64,000 bases of DNA from Streptomyces broussonetiae (GTDB lineage: Bacteria > Actinomycetota > Actinomycetes > Streptomycetales > Streptomycetaceae): NCBI RefSeq assembly GCF_009796285.1, contig NZ_CP047020.1, positions 8,122,001 through 8,186,000 of the forward strand, read 5' to 3'. How positions within the stretch are numbered: position 1 is the stretch's first letter; the number at the start of each line of letters is the position of its first letter. The translations under genes and the position numbers were made by a program. The notes below the pieces were generated by a model. It saw only the letters and a program-made list of their open reading frames with translations. It did not search any database and was not told the origin of the DNA. This document shows positions 24,146 to 32,798 of this stretch, piece after piece.

Positions 24146-25813
24146 TCAGTTCTCCGATGCGTTCTTGAGAGTGCGGTAGGCGGCGACGAGGGCCTTGGAC
24201 GAGGGGTCGAGACCGGGCACGTCCGCGCCCTCGGTCAGGGCGGGTTCGACGCGCTTGGCGAGGACCTTGCCCAGCTCCACGCCCCACTGGTCGAAGGAGT
24301 CGATGTTCCAGACCGCGCCCTGCACGAACACCTTGTGCTCGTAGAGGGCGATCAGCTGGCCGAGCACCGACGGGGTCAGCTCACCGGCGAGGATCGTGGT
24401 GGTGGGGTGGTCGCCGTGGAAGGTGCGGTGCGCCACCTGCTCCTCGGGCACGCCCTCCGCGCGGACCTCCTCGGCGCTCTTGCCGAAGGCGAGCGCCTGG
24501 GTCTGGGCGAAGAAGTTGGCCATCAACAGGTCGTGCTGGGCCTTGAGTTCACCGCTCAGCTCGCCGATCGGGCGGGCGAAGCCGATGAAGTCGGCCGGGA
24601 TCAGCTTGGTGCCCTGGTGGATCAACTGGTAGTAGGCGTGCTGCCCGTTGGTGCCCGGTGTGCCCCAGACGACCGGGCCGGTCTGCCACTGCACCGGCTC
24701 GCCGTCGCGCTGCACCGACTTGCCGTTGGACTCCATGTCCAGCTGCTGCAGATAGGCCGTGAACTTCGACAGGTAGTGGCTGTACGGCAGGACCGCGTGC
24801 GACTGGGCGTCGTAGAAGTTGCCGTACCAGATGCCCAGCAGGCCCAGCAGCAAAGGTGCGTTGGCCTCGGCGGGTGCCGTACGGAAGTGCTCGTCGACCA
24901 GGTGGAAACCGTCGAGCATCTCACGGAACCGGTCCGGGCCGACGGCGATCATCAGCGAGAGGCCGATCGCGGAGTCGTACGAGTAGCGGCCGCCGACCCA
25001 GTCCCAGAACTCGAACATGTTGTCCGGGTCGATGCCGAACTCGCCGACCTTCTCGGCGTTGGTCGACAGGGCCACGAAGTGCTTGGCCACCGCCTTGTCG
25101 TCGCCGTCGAAGGCCTTCAGCAGCCAGGAGCGCGCCGAGGTGGCGTTGGTGATCGTCTCGATCGTCGTGAACGTCTTGGACGCGACGATGAACAGGGTCT
25201 CCGCCGGGTCCAGGTCGCGGGTCGCCTCGTGCAGGTCGGCGCCGTCCACGTTGGACACGAACCGGAACGTCAACTCCCGTGCGGTGTACGGACGCAGCGC
25301 CTCGTACGCCATGGCGGGGCCGAGGTCGGAGCCGCCGATGCCGATGTTGACCACGTTCCGGATCCGCTTGCCGGTGTGGCCGGTCCACTCACCCGAGCGG
25401 ACCCGGTCGGCGAAGCGCCCCATCTTGTCGAGGACGGCGTGCACCTTCGGCACCACGTTCTCGCCGTCGACCTCGACGACCGCGTCGCGCGGGGCACGCA
25501 GCGCGGTGTGCAGCACCGCCCGGTCCTCGGTGACGTTGATCCTCTCGCCGCGGAACATGGCGTCGCGCAGGGCGAACACGTCGGTGGCGGTGGCGAGTTC
25601 CTGGAGGAGGGCCAGGGTCTCGTCGGTGATCAAATGCTTGCTGTAGTCGATGTACAGGTCGCCGACCCGTACGACGTACCGCTCGGCGCGGCCGGGGTCC
25701 GCCGCGAACAGTTCGCGCAGGTGCGGCCGGCCCTCGGCGCGGTGGTCGGCGAGGGCCGTCCACTCGGGCCGGTTGCTGAGCTTGGGAAACCCGGAAGGCT
25801 GGGTTGCTGCCAT
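24146..25813 (-). CDS. pgi: Glucose-6-phosphate isomerase
   Basis: 555 aa, full length. Signatures: NIGIGGSDLGPAMAYEAL, VSNVDGADLHEATR, SKTFTTIETITNA, and the catalytic blocks FEFWDWVGGRYS and GTNGQHAYYQLIHQGT (Glu and His). Interconverts glucose-6-phosphate and fructose-6-phosphate. One bp after opcA and 2 bp before gnd, AAGGAG upstream of ATG 25813. Its position lets fructose-6-phosphate from tkt/tal recycle into the oxidative branch. Confidence 0.97.
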   Translation of the reverse strand: MAATQPSGFPKLSNRPEWTALADHRAEGRPHLRELFAADPGRAERYVVRVGDLYIDYSKHLITDETLALLQELATATDVFALRDAMFRGERINVTEDRAVLHTALRAPRDAVVEVDGENVVPKVHAVLDKMGRFADRVRSGEWTGHTGKRIRNVVNIGIGGSDLGPAMAYEALRPYTARELTFRFVSNVDGADLHEATRDLDPAETLFIVASKTFTTIETITNATSARSWLLKAFDGDDKAVAKHFVALSTNAEKVGEFGIDPDNMFEFWDWVGGRYSYDSAIGLSLMIAVGPDRFREMLDGFHLVDEHFRTAPAEANAPLLLGLLGIWYGNFYDAQSHAVLPYSHYLSKFTAYLQQLDMESNGKSVQRDGEPVQWQTGPVVWGTPGTNGQHAYYQLIHQGTKLIPADFIGFARPIGELSGELKAQHDLLMANFFAQTQALAFGKSAEEVRAEGVPEEQVAHRTFHGDHPTTTILAGELTPSVLGQLIALYEHKVFVQGAVWNIDSFDQWGVELGKVLAKRVEPALTEGADVPGLDPSSKALVAAYRTLKNASEN

Positions 25814-25814
25814 G

Positions 25815-26741
25815 TCAGGCGTTCTCCTTGGCGGCCTCGCCCTTCAGGGCGATGGCGTACATCTCGTCGGCGTCGAGGCGGCGCAGCTCCTCGGCGATGA
25901 GTTCGGAGGTGGGGCGGACCTTGAGCGCGAGGGTGCGCGGCGGCTGGCCCGGCAGGGTCAGTGTCGCCAGGGGCCCCTCGGGCCGGTCGATGACGATCTC
26001 GCCGTTCGCGGTGCCGAGGCGTACGGCGGTGACGACCGGTCCAGCGGTGACCACGCGGTCCACGCGCACCTTCAGCCGGGCCTCCAGCCAGCGCGAGAGC
26101 AGTTCGGCGCTGGGGTTGTCGGCCTCGGCCTCGACGGCCGCCGACGTGATCCTGGTGCGGGCCTGGTCCAGGGCGGCGGCCAGCATCGAGCGCCACAGCG
26201 TCAGCCGCGTCCAGGCGAGGTCGGTGTCGCCCGGCGCGTAGTTGCGGGCCCGGGTCTCCAGGACCTCCATCGGCTTGAGCGCCGCGTACAGGTCGGTGAT
26301 CCGGCGCTGGGCGAGCGCGCCCAGCGGGTCCTTGGACGGGGCGTCGGGGGCCTCCACGGGCCACCACACGACGACGGGCGCGTCCGGCAGCAGCAACGGC
26401 AGGACGACCGAGTCGGCGTGGTCGGACACCTCGCCGTAGGTACGCAGCACGACGGTCTCGCCGGCGCCGGCCTCCGAGCCGACCCGCACCTCGGCGTCGA
26501 GCCGGGAGTGGGTGCGGTCGCGCAGGGTGCGGGCGTGCCGCTTGATGACGACCAGGGTCCGCGAGGGGTGCTCGTGCGAGGCCTCCTCGGCAGCCTTGAT
26601 CGAGTCGTAGGCGTTCTCCTCGTCCGTGACGATGACCATCGTCAGGACCATGCCCACGGCCGGGGTGCCGATGGCGCGGCGGCCGTCCACCAGCGCCTTG
26701 TTGATCTTGCTTGCCGTGGTGTCGGTCAGGTCGATCTTCAT
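25815..26741 (-). CDS. opcA: Glucose-6-phosphate dehydrogenase assembly protein OpcA
   Basis: 308 aa. Begins KIDLTDTTASKINKALVDGRRAIGTPAVGMVLTM and contains LLPDAPVVVWWPVEAP, both characteristic of OpcA. Needed for assembly or allosteric activation of Zwf in cyanobacteria and actinobacteria. Its start overlaps the zwf stop by 4 bp (26738-26741), consistent with co-translation with its partner. Confidence 0.96.
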   Translation of the reverse strand: MKIDLTDTTASKINKALVDGRRAIGTPAVGMVLTMVIVTDEENAYDSIKAAEEASHEHPSRTLVVIKRHARTLRDRTHSRLDAEVRVGSEAGAGETVVLRTYGEVSDHADSVVLPLLLPDAPVVVWWPVEAPDAPSKDPLGALAQRRITDLYAALKPMEVLETRARNYAPGDTDLAWTRLTLWRSMLAAALDQARTRITSAAVEAEADNPSAELLSRWLEARLKVRVDRVVTAGPVVTAVRLGTANGEIVIDRPEGPLATLTLPGQPPRTLALKVRPTSELIAEELRRLDADEMYAIALKGEAAKENA

Positions 26742-28354
26742 GGCCTGCGCCAGCTCCGTCCGTCTCGTGCGAGCATCTCGTCCGCTTCTCCGGGTCCCCA
26801 GCTGCCCGACGCGTACTGCGCCGGCCGGCCGTGCGCCGCCCAGTACTCCTCGATCGGGTCGAGGATCTTCCAGGACTCTTCCACTTCCTGGTGACGGGGG
26901 AACAAATTCGCGTCGCCGAGCAGCACGTCCAGGATGAGCCGCTCGTACGCCTCCGGGCTCGACTCCGTGAACGACTCGCCGTAGGCGAAGTCCATCGACA
27001 CGTCCCGGATCTCCATCGAGGTGCCCGGCACCTTCGAGCCGAACCGGACCGTCATGCCCTCGTCGGGCTGGACGCGGATGACGATCGCGTTCTGGCCCAG
27101 TTCCTCGGTGGCGGTGGAGTCGAAGGGGGAGTGCGGAGCCCGCTTGAAGACCACCGCGATCTCGGTGACCCGGCGGCCCAGCCGCTTGCCGGTGCGCAGG
27201 TAGAACGGGACGCCCGCCCAGCGGCGGTTGTCGATGCCCAGCTTGATCGCGGCGAAGGTGTCGGTCTTCGACTTGGGGTCGATGCCGTCCTCCTGGAGGT
27301 AGCCGACGACCTTCTCGCCGCCCTGCCAGCCTTCCGCGTACTGCCCGCGCACGGTGTGCTCGCCGAGGTCGGCCGGCAGCCGCACCGACTTGAGCACCTT
27401 GAGCTTCTCGGTGAGCAGCGCCTCCGCGTCGAACGCGATCGGCTCCTCCATGGCGGTGAGCGCCATCAGCTGCAGAAGGTGGTTCTGGATGACGTCACGG
27501 GCGGCGCCGATGCCGTCGTAGTAGCCGGCCCGGCCGCCGATGCCGATGTCCTCGGCCATGGTGATCTGCACGTGGTCGACGTACGACCGGTTCCAGATCG
27601 GCTCGTACATCTGGTTGGCGAAGCGCAGCGCCAGGATGTTCTGGACGGTCTCCTTGCCCAGGTAGTGGTCGATGCGGAACACCTGGTCCGGCTCGAACAC
27701 GCCGTGCACGATCGCGTTCAGCTCGCGGGCGCTGTCGAGGTCGTGGCCGAACGGCTTCTCGATGACCGCGCGCCGCCAGGAACCCTCGGGCGGGGAGGCC
27801 AGGCCGTGCTTCTTGAGCTGCTGCACGACCTTGGGGAAGAACTTGGGCGGCACCGAGAGGTAGTAGGCGAAGTTGCCGCCGGTGCCACGGGAGGCGTCCA
27901 GCTCCTCCACGGCGTCCTTGAGCTGCTTGAACGCGGTGTCGTCGTCGAAGTCACCGGGGATGAACCGCATGCCCTCGGCAAGCTGCTGCCACACCTCCTC
28001 GCGAAACGGGGTGCGGGCGTGCTCGCGCACGGAGTCGTGGACGACCTGCGCGAAGTCCTGGTCCGCCCACTCCCGGCGGGCGAAGCCGACCAGGGAGAAG
28101 CCCGGCGGCAGCAGACCGCGGTTGGCCAGGTCGTACACGGCCGGCATCAGCTTCTTGCGGGACAGGTCACCGGTCACACCGAAGATCACCAGACCGGAGG
28201 GGCCGGCGATGCGCGGCAGGCGGCGGTCGCGGGCGTCCCGCAGCGGGTTCCCCCAGTCGGCGGCCGAGCCGAGCGGCACGGTCACCTCCGCCGGCGACTT
28301 CGCCGGTGCCTGCGCCTTCGCGGGTGCCGCGGCGGCGGGTGCGTTCTCGGTCAT
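26738..28354 (-). CDS. zwf: Glucose-6-phosphate 1-dehydrogenase
   Basis: 538 aa. After about 45 Ala/Pro-rich residues: IFGVTGDLSRKKLMPAVYDL (NADP site), VIEKPFGHD, and the active-site signature RIDHYLGKETVQNILALRF with the catalytic His. Produces 6-phosphogluconolactone and NADPH. Overlaps tal upstream (ATGA at 28351-28354) and opcA downstream. A 6-phosphogluconolactonase gene, often found next to zwf, is not in this operon. Confidence 0.97.
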   Translation of the reverse strand: MTENAPAAAAPAKAQAPAKSPAEVTVPLGSAADWGNPLRDARDRRLPRIAGPSGLVIFGVTGDLSRKKLMPAVYDLANRGLLPPGFSLVGFARREWADQDFAQVVHDSVREHARTPFREEVWQQLAEGMRFIPGDFDDDTAFKQLKDAVEELDASRGTGGNFAYYLSVPPKFFPKVVQQLKKHGLASPPEGSWRRAVIEKPFGHDLDSARELNAIVHGVFEPDQVFRIDHYLGKETVQNILALRFANQMYEPIWNRSYVDHVQITMAEDIGIGGRAGYYDGIGAARDVIQNHLLQLMALTAMEEPIAFDAEALLTEKLKVLKSVRLPADLGEHTVRGQYAEGWQGGEKVVGYLQEDGIDPKSKTDTFAAIKLGIDNRRWAGVPFYLRTGKRLGRRVTEIAVVFKRAPHSPFDSTATEELGQNAIVIRVQPDEGMTVRFGSKVPGTSMEIRDVSMDFAYGESFTESSPEAYERLILDVLLGDANLFPRHQEVEESWKILDPIEEYWAAHGRPAQYASGSWGPGEADEMLARDGRSWRRP

Positions 28355-29496
28355 CGGGCGTCAACTCCCTTGCTGTTCAGGGACTTCGCAACAGCGTCCA
28401 GCAGGTCCTGCCAGGCCGCCTCGAACTTGGCGACGCCCTCGTCCTCCAGCTGCTGGACGATCCCGTCGTAGGAGATGCCGAGCCGCTCGACCGCGTCGAG
28501 GTCGGCGCGGGCCCCGGCGTAGTCGCCGGTCACCGTGTCACCGGTGATCTCGCCGTGGTCGGCGACCGCGTTCAGCGTGGCCTCCGGCATGGTGTTGACC
28601 GTGCCCGGCGCCACCAGCTCGTCCACGTACAGGGTGTCCTTGTAGGCGGGGTCCTTCACACCGGTGGAGGCCCACAGCGGACGCTGCCTGTTGGCGTTGT
28701 CGCCGGCGAGGGCCAGCCAGCGCTCGGAGGCGAAGACCTCCTCGTACGCCTCGTAGGCGAGGCGGGCGTTGGCGAGGGCCGCGCGGCCCTTGAGGGCGAG
28801 GGCCTCGTCGGTGCCGAGGGCGGTCAGCCGCTTGTCGATCTCGGAGTCCACGCGGGAGACGAAGAAGGACGCCACCGAGTGGATCGTGGAGAGGTCGATG
28901 CCGCGCTCACGGGCCTTCTCCAGGCCGGCCAGGTAGGCGGCCATCACCTCGCGGTAGCGCTCCAGGGAGAAGATCAGGGTCACGTTGACGCTGATGCCGA
29001 GCCCGATGACCTCGGTGATTGCCGGCAGGCCCGCCCTGGTCGCCGGGATCTTGATCATCACATTGGGGCGGTCCACCAGCCAGGCCAGCTGCTTGGCCTC
29101 GGCGACGGTGGCCTCGCTCTGGTGGGCGAGGCGCGGGTCGACCTCGATGGAGACGCGGCCGTCGCGACCCTCGGAGGCGCTGTACACGGAACGCAGGATG
29201 TCGGCGGCAGCCCGCACGTCGGCGGTCGTCATCATCCGCACCGCCTCGTCCACCGTCACACCGCGGACGGCGAGGTCGGTGAGCTGCTCCTCGTAGCCCT
29301 CGCCGGAGCCGATGGCGGCCTGGAAGATCGACGGGTTGGTGGTGACACCGACGACGTTCCTGTTCTCGATCAGGTCCGCCAGGTTGCCCGAGGCGATCCG
29401 CTTGCGCGACAGGTCGTCCAGCCAGATGGAGACCCCCTCGTCGGCGAGGCGCTTGAGGGCTCCGGCGGTGGCGATTGCTTCGGTCACGTCAGTCAT
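28351..29496 (-). CDS. tal: Transaldolase
   Basis: 381 aa, the long actinobacterial type. Schiff-base Lys149 lies in NVMIKIPATRAG; other signatures are VTTNPSIFQAAIGSGEGY and INVTLIFSLERY-like ISVNVTLIFSLERYREV. Exchanges dihydroxyacetone units between sedoheptulose-7-phosphate and glyceraldehyde-3-phosphate. The 87-bp gap from tkt is relatively A/T-rich with repeated TGTCGCGGA words but no hairpin. Confidence 0.96.
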   Translation of the reverse strand: MTDVTEAIATAGALKRLADEGVSIWLDDLSRKRIASGNLADLIENRNVVGVTTNPSIFQAAIGSGEGYEEQLTDLAVRGVTVDEAVRMMTTADVRAAADILRSVYSASEGRDGRVSIEVDPRLAHQSEATVAEAKQLAWLVDRPNVMIKIPATRAGLPAITEVIGLGISVNVTLIFSLERYREVMAAYLAGLEKARERGIDLSTIHSVASFFVSRVDSEIDKRLTALGTDEALALKGRAALANARLAYEAYEEVFASERWLALAGDNANRQRPLWASTGVKDPAYKDTLYVDELVAPGTVNTMPEATLNAVADHGEITGDTVTGDYAGARADLDAVERLGISYDGIVQQLEDEGVAKFEAAWQDLLDAVAKSLNSKGVDAR

Positions 29497-29583
29497 CTTT
29501 CTTGTCTTCTCGTCGCGTTGTCTTGTCGTCGCGGACGTATGTCGCGGATTCTTCTGTGTCGCGGATCTGATGTCGCGCCCGGG

Positions 29584-31659
29584 TCAGCCTCGCGCGGCGG
29601 CGAGCGACGCGCGGGCCTGGGCGGCGACGTTCTCGGCGGTGAAGCCGAACTCGGCAAACAGGGTCCTGGCATCGGCGGAGGCGCCGAAGTGCTCCAGGGA
29701 GACGATCCGGCCGGCGTCGCCGACGTAGCGGTACCAGGTCAGACCGATCCCGGCCTCCACGGCGACCCGGGCCTTCACGGCCGGCGGCAGCACCGAGTCC
29801 CGGTACGCCCGGTCCTGCTCCTCGAACCACTCCACGGACGGCATCGACACCACACGCGTGCCGACTCCCCCCGCCTCCAGCGCCTCCCGCGCGGCCACGG
29901 CCAGCTGCACCTCGGAACCCGTCGCGATGATGATCACCTCCGGGACCTCGGTCGAGGACTCGCGCAGCACGTAGCCGCCCTTGGCCGCGTCCTCGTTCGG
30001 CGCGTACACCGGCACGCCCTGGCGGGTGAGCGCGAGCCCGTGCGGGGCGGGGTTCACAGCGTGCCTCTTCAGGATCTCGGCCCAGGCCACCGCGGTCTCG
30101 TTGGCGTCCGCCGGGCGGACGACGTTCAGGCCCGGGATGGCGCGCAGCGAGGCCAGGTGCTCGACCGGCTGGTGGGTCGGGCCGTCCTCGCCCAGGCCGA
30201 TGGAGTCGTGCGTCCAGACGTACGTCACCGGCAGCTGCATCAGTGCCGCCATGCGGACGGCGTTGCGCATGTAGTCGGAGAACACCAGGAAGGTGCCTCC
30301 GTAGATGCGGGTGTTGCCGTGCAGTGCGATGCCGTTCATCTCCGCGGCCATGGAGAACTCGCGGATGCCGAAGTGGACGGTACGGCCGTACGGGTCGGCC
30401 TCGGGCAGCGGGTTGCCCCTGGGCAGGAAGGAGCTGGCCTTGTCGATGGTGGTGTTGTTGGAGCCGGCCAGGTCGGCGGAGCCGCCCCACAGCTCCGGGA
30501 GCACCGGGCCGAGCGCCTGCAGCACCTTGCCGGAGGCGGCGCGGGTGGCGACCGACTTGCCCTCCTCGAACACCGGCAGCGCGTCCTGCCAGCCCTCGGG
30601 CAGCTCGCCCTTGCCGACCCGCTCGAACAGCGTGGCCCGCTCCGGCGAGGCGGTGCGCCACTCGGCGATCTGCTTGTCCCAGGCCGCGTGCGCCTCCGCG
30701 CCCCGGTCCAGGGCCCGGCGGGTGTGCTCGATGACCTCGTCGGCGACCTCGAAGGTCTGCTCCGGGTCGAAGCCGAGCAGACGCTTGGTGGCGGCGATCT
30801 CGTCCTCGCCGAGCGCGGAGCCGTGCGAGGCCTCGGTGTTCCGGGCGTTCGGGGCCGGCCAGGCGATGATGGTGCGCATGGCGATGATCGAGGGCCGCCC
30901 GGTCTCCGCCTGCGCGGCCTTCAGCGCCGCGTACAGGGCCTCGGGGTCGACGTCGCCCTCGGCGGTCGGCTCGATGCGCTGGGTGTGCCAGCCGTAGGCC
31001 TCGTACCGCCCCAGGACGTCCTCGGAGAAGGCGGTCGCGGTGTCGCCCTCGATGGAGATGTGGTTGTCGTCGTAGACGAAGACCAGGTTGCCGAGCTTCT
31101 GGTGGCCGGCCAGCGAGGAGGCCTCGGCGGAGACGCCCTCCTCCAGGTCGCCGTCCGAGACGATCGCCCAGATGGTGTGGTCGAAGGGAGAGGTGCCCTC
31201 GGGTGCCTGCGGGTCGAACAGGCCGCGCTCGTAGCGGGCCGCCATCGCCATGCCGACGGCGTTGGCGACGCCCTGGCCCAGCGGGCCGGTGGTGGTCTCC
31301 ACGCCCGCGGTGTGGCCGTACTCGGGGTGGCCGGGCGTCTTGGAGCCGTGCGTGCGGAACGCCTTCAGGTCGTCCAGCTCCAGCTCGTACCCGGCGAGGA
31401 AGAGCTGCGTGTACAGGGTCAGCGAGGTGTGACCGGGGGAGAGGACGAAGCGGTCACGGCCGGCCCACTCCGGGTCCGCCGGGTCGTGACGCATCACCTT
31501 CTGAAAGATCGTGTACGCGGCAGGTGCCAGGCTCATCGCCGTGCCCGGGTGGCCGTTGCCCACCTTCTGTACCGCGTCGGCCGCCAACAGGCGGGCGGTG
31601 TCCACGGCGCGCCGGTCGAGGTCGGTCCACTCGAAGCTCTCGGAAGTCTGCGTGGTCAT
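29584..31659 (-). CDS. tkt: Transketolase
   Basis: 691 aa, full length. Thiamine-diphosphate domain: GNGHPGTAMSLAP, GPLGQGVANAVGMA, and SDGDLEEGVSAEASSLAGHQKLGNLVFVYDDN. Pyrimidine domain: FGIREFSMAAEMNGIALHGN. C-domain: IIIATGSEVQLAVAAREAL. The start is ATG 31659 with GAGG upstream; the frame extends to 32178 only across the divergent AraC gene. First gene of the seven-gene operon, with a palindrome at 31712-31726 in its upstream region. Confidence 0.97.
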   Translation of the reverse strand: MTTQTSESFEWTDLDRRAVDTARLLAADAVQKVGNGHPGTAMSLAPAAYTIFQKVMRHDPADPEWAGRDRFVLSPGHTSLTLYTQLFLAGYELELDDLKAFRTHGSKTPGHPEYGHTAGVETTTGPLGQGVANAVGMAMAARYERGLFDPQAPEGTSPFDHTIWAIVSDGDLEEGVSAEASSLAGHQKLGNLVFVYDDNHISIEGDTATAFSEDVLGRYEAYGWHTQRIEPTAEGDVDPEALYAALKAAQAETGRPSIIAMRTIIAWPAPNARNTEASHGSALGEDEIAATKRLLGFDPEQTFEVADEVIEHTRRALDRGAEAHAAWDKQIAEWRTASPERATLFERVGKGELPEGWQDALPVFEEGKSVATRAASGKVLQALGPVLPELWGGSADLAGSNNTTIDKASSFLPRGNPLPEADPYGRTVHFGIREFSMAAEMNGIALHGNTRIYGGTFLVFSDYMRNAVRMAALMQLPVTYVWTHDSIGLGEDGPTHQPVEHLASLRAIPGLNVVRPADANETAVAWAEILKRHAVNPAPHGLALTRQGVPVYAPNEDAAKGGYVLRESSTEVPEVIIIATGSEVQLAVAAREALEAGGVGTRVVSMPSVEWFEEQDRAYRDSVLPPAVKARVAVEAGIGLTWYRYVGDAGRIVSLEHFGASADARTLFAEFGFTAENVAAQARASLAAARG

Positions 31660-31711
31660 CTTCAAGAAGTCCTCGTTCGGTGCGGATGGCTGGCCTGACG
31701 TGTTCAAACTT

Positions 31712-31726
31712 AAAAGTCTGACTTTT
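31712..31726. promoter_or_regulatory. Perfect palindrome between tkt and the AraC gene
   Basis: AAAAGTC-T-GACTTTT is a 7-bp perfect inverted repeat around one base, inside an A/T-rich stretch of the tkt/AraC divergent region, about 53 bp upstream of the tkt start. It could be an operator or part of the tkt promoter. AraC proteins usually bind direct repeats, so the binding protein is uncertain. Confidence 0.6.
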
Positions 31727-31804
31727 TCGAAGGAAGGTCGGGGTGTGTCAGTCTGTGGTGAATCTGGGACAGTGATCACGGAAGATGGACGGCGCGAACA
31801 GGAC

Positions 31805-32716
31805 ATGGCTGACAGAACGCCACAAGGTGGCGGCAGTGCCGAGAGCGGCGACGGTGGCGGAATCAGGACCTTCCCCTTTCCGACCGAGCTGGCCGTCGGT
31901 CGCGTCGGCATGCAGGTCGGCCCCATGGGCACCGGCCGTACCTGGCACGCCGACGCCCCGCTGGAGCGAGTCCACCGCATCGACTTCCACGTCGTCATGC
32001 TGTTCACCGAGGGCCCCGTACGCCACATGATCGACTTCGCCGAGTACGAGGCCTCGGCCGGCGACCTGCTGTGGATCCGACCCGGACAGGTCCACCGCTT
32101 CTCCCGGAAGTCCGCGTACCACGGAACCGTCCTGACCATGCAGCCCGGCTTCCTGCCCCGCGCCACCGTCGAGGCCACCGGCCTGTACCGCTACGACCTG
32201 CCGCCCCTGCTGCGCCCCGACCCGGACCGGCTCGCCGCCCTCCAGGCCTCCCTGGACCAGCTGCAACGCGAGTACGAGGACACCGCGACGCTCCCGCTCA
32301 GCCTGCACACAGCCGTCCTCAGGCACACCCTGACCGCGTTCCTGCTGCGCCTCGCCCACCTCGCGGCCAGCTCCGCCGAGGCCTCCCGGCAGCAGACCGA
32401 CAGCACCTTCACCCGGTTCCGCGACGCCGTCGAGCAAGGCTTCGCCACCAACCACAGCGTCAGCGCCTACGCCGACGCCCTCGGCTACTCCCGCCGCACC
32501 CTCGTGCGCGCCGTCCGTTCGGCCACCGGCGAGACGCCGAAGGGATTCATCGACAAACGCGTGATCCTCGAGGCCAAACGCCTCCTCGCCCACACCGACC
32601 TGCCGATCGGCCGTGTCGGCGTGGCCGTCGGCTTCCCCGACGCGGCGAACTTCTCCAAGTTCTTCCAGCTGCACACCGGCCGGACCCCGGTGGCGTTCCG
32701 GGCGGAGCTGCGCTGA
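31805..32716 (+). CDS. AraC-family regulator with cupin sensor domain
   Basis: 303 aa. The N-terminal AraC_binding cupin spans about residues 40-120 (HRIDFHVVMLFTEGPVRHMIDFAEYEASAGDLLWIRPGQVHRF). The C-terminal double HTH spans 205-300 (SVSAYADALGYSRRTLVRAVRSATGETPKGFI, IGRVGVAVGFPDAANFSKFFQLHTGRTPVAFR). ATG 31805 is used; an in-frame GTG at 31772 is an alternative. It is divergent from tkt and a candidate regulator of the pentose-phosphate operon; its ligand, perhaps a sugar, is unknown. Confidence 0.88.
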   Translation: MADRTPQGGGSAESGDGGGIRTFPFPTELAVGRVGMQVGPMGTGRTWHADAPLERVHRIDFHVVMLFTEGPVRHMIDFAEYEASAGDLLWIRPGQVHRFSRKSAYHGTVLTMQPGFLPRATVEATGLYRYDLPPLLRPDPDRLAALQASLDQLQREYEDTATLPLSLHTAVLRHTLTAFLLRLAHLAASSAEASRQQTDSTFTRFRDAVEQGFATNHSVSAYADALGYSRRTLVRAVRSATGETPKGFIDKRVILEAKRLLAHTDLPIGRVGVAVGFPDAANFSKFFQLHTGRTPVAFRAELR

Positions 32717-32746
32717 GCCGCGTGCGCAGACGTGTGCGCGGACGGA

Positions 32747-32784
32747 AAGAGGGTGGCTCCACGCGTGCGTGGAGCCACCCTCTT
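32747..32784. terminator. Bidirectional hairpin terminator
   Basis: A 17-bp perfect stem (32747-32763 with 32768-32784) with a CGTG loop, placed between the converging AraC and GH16 genes (30 bp after one stop, 15 bp before the other). Confidence 0.92.
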
Positions 32785-32798
32785 CTCTGCCGGCTGGG

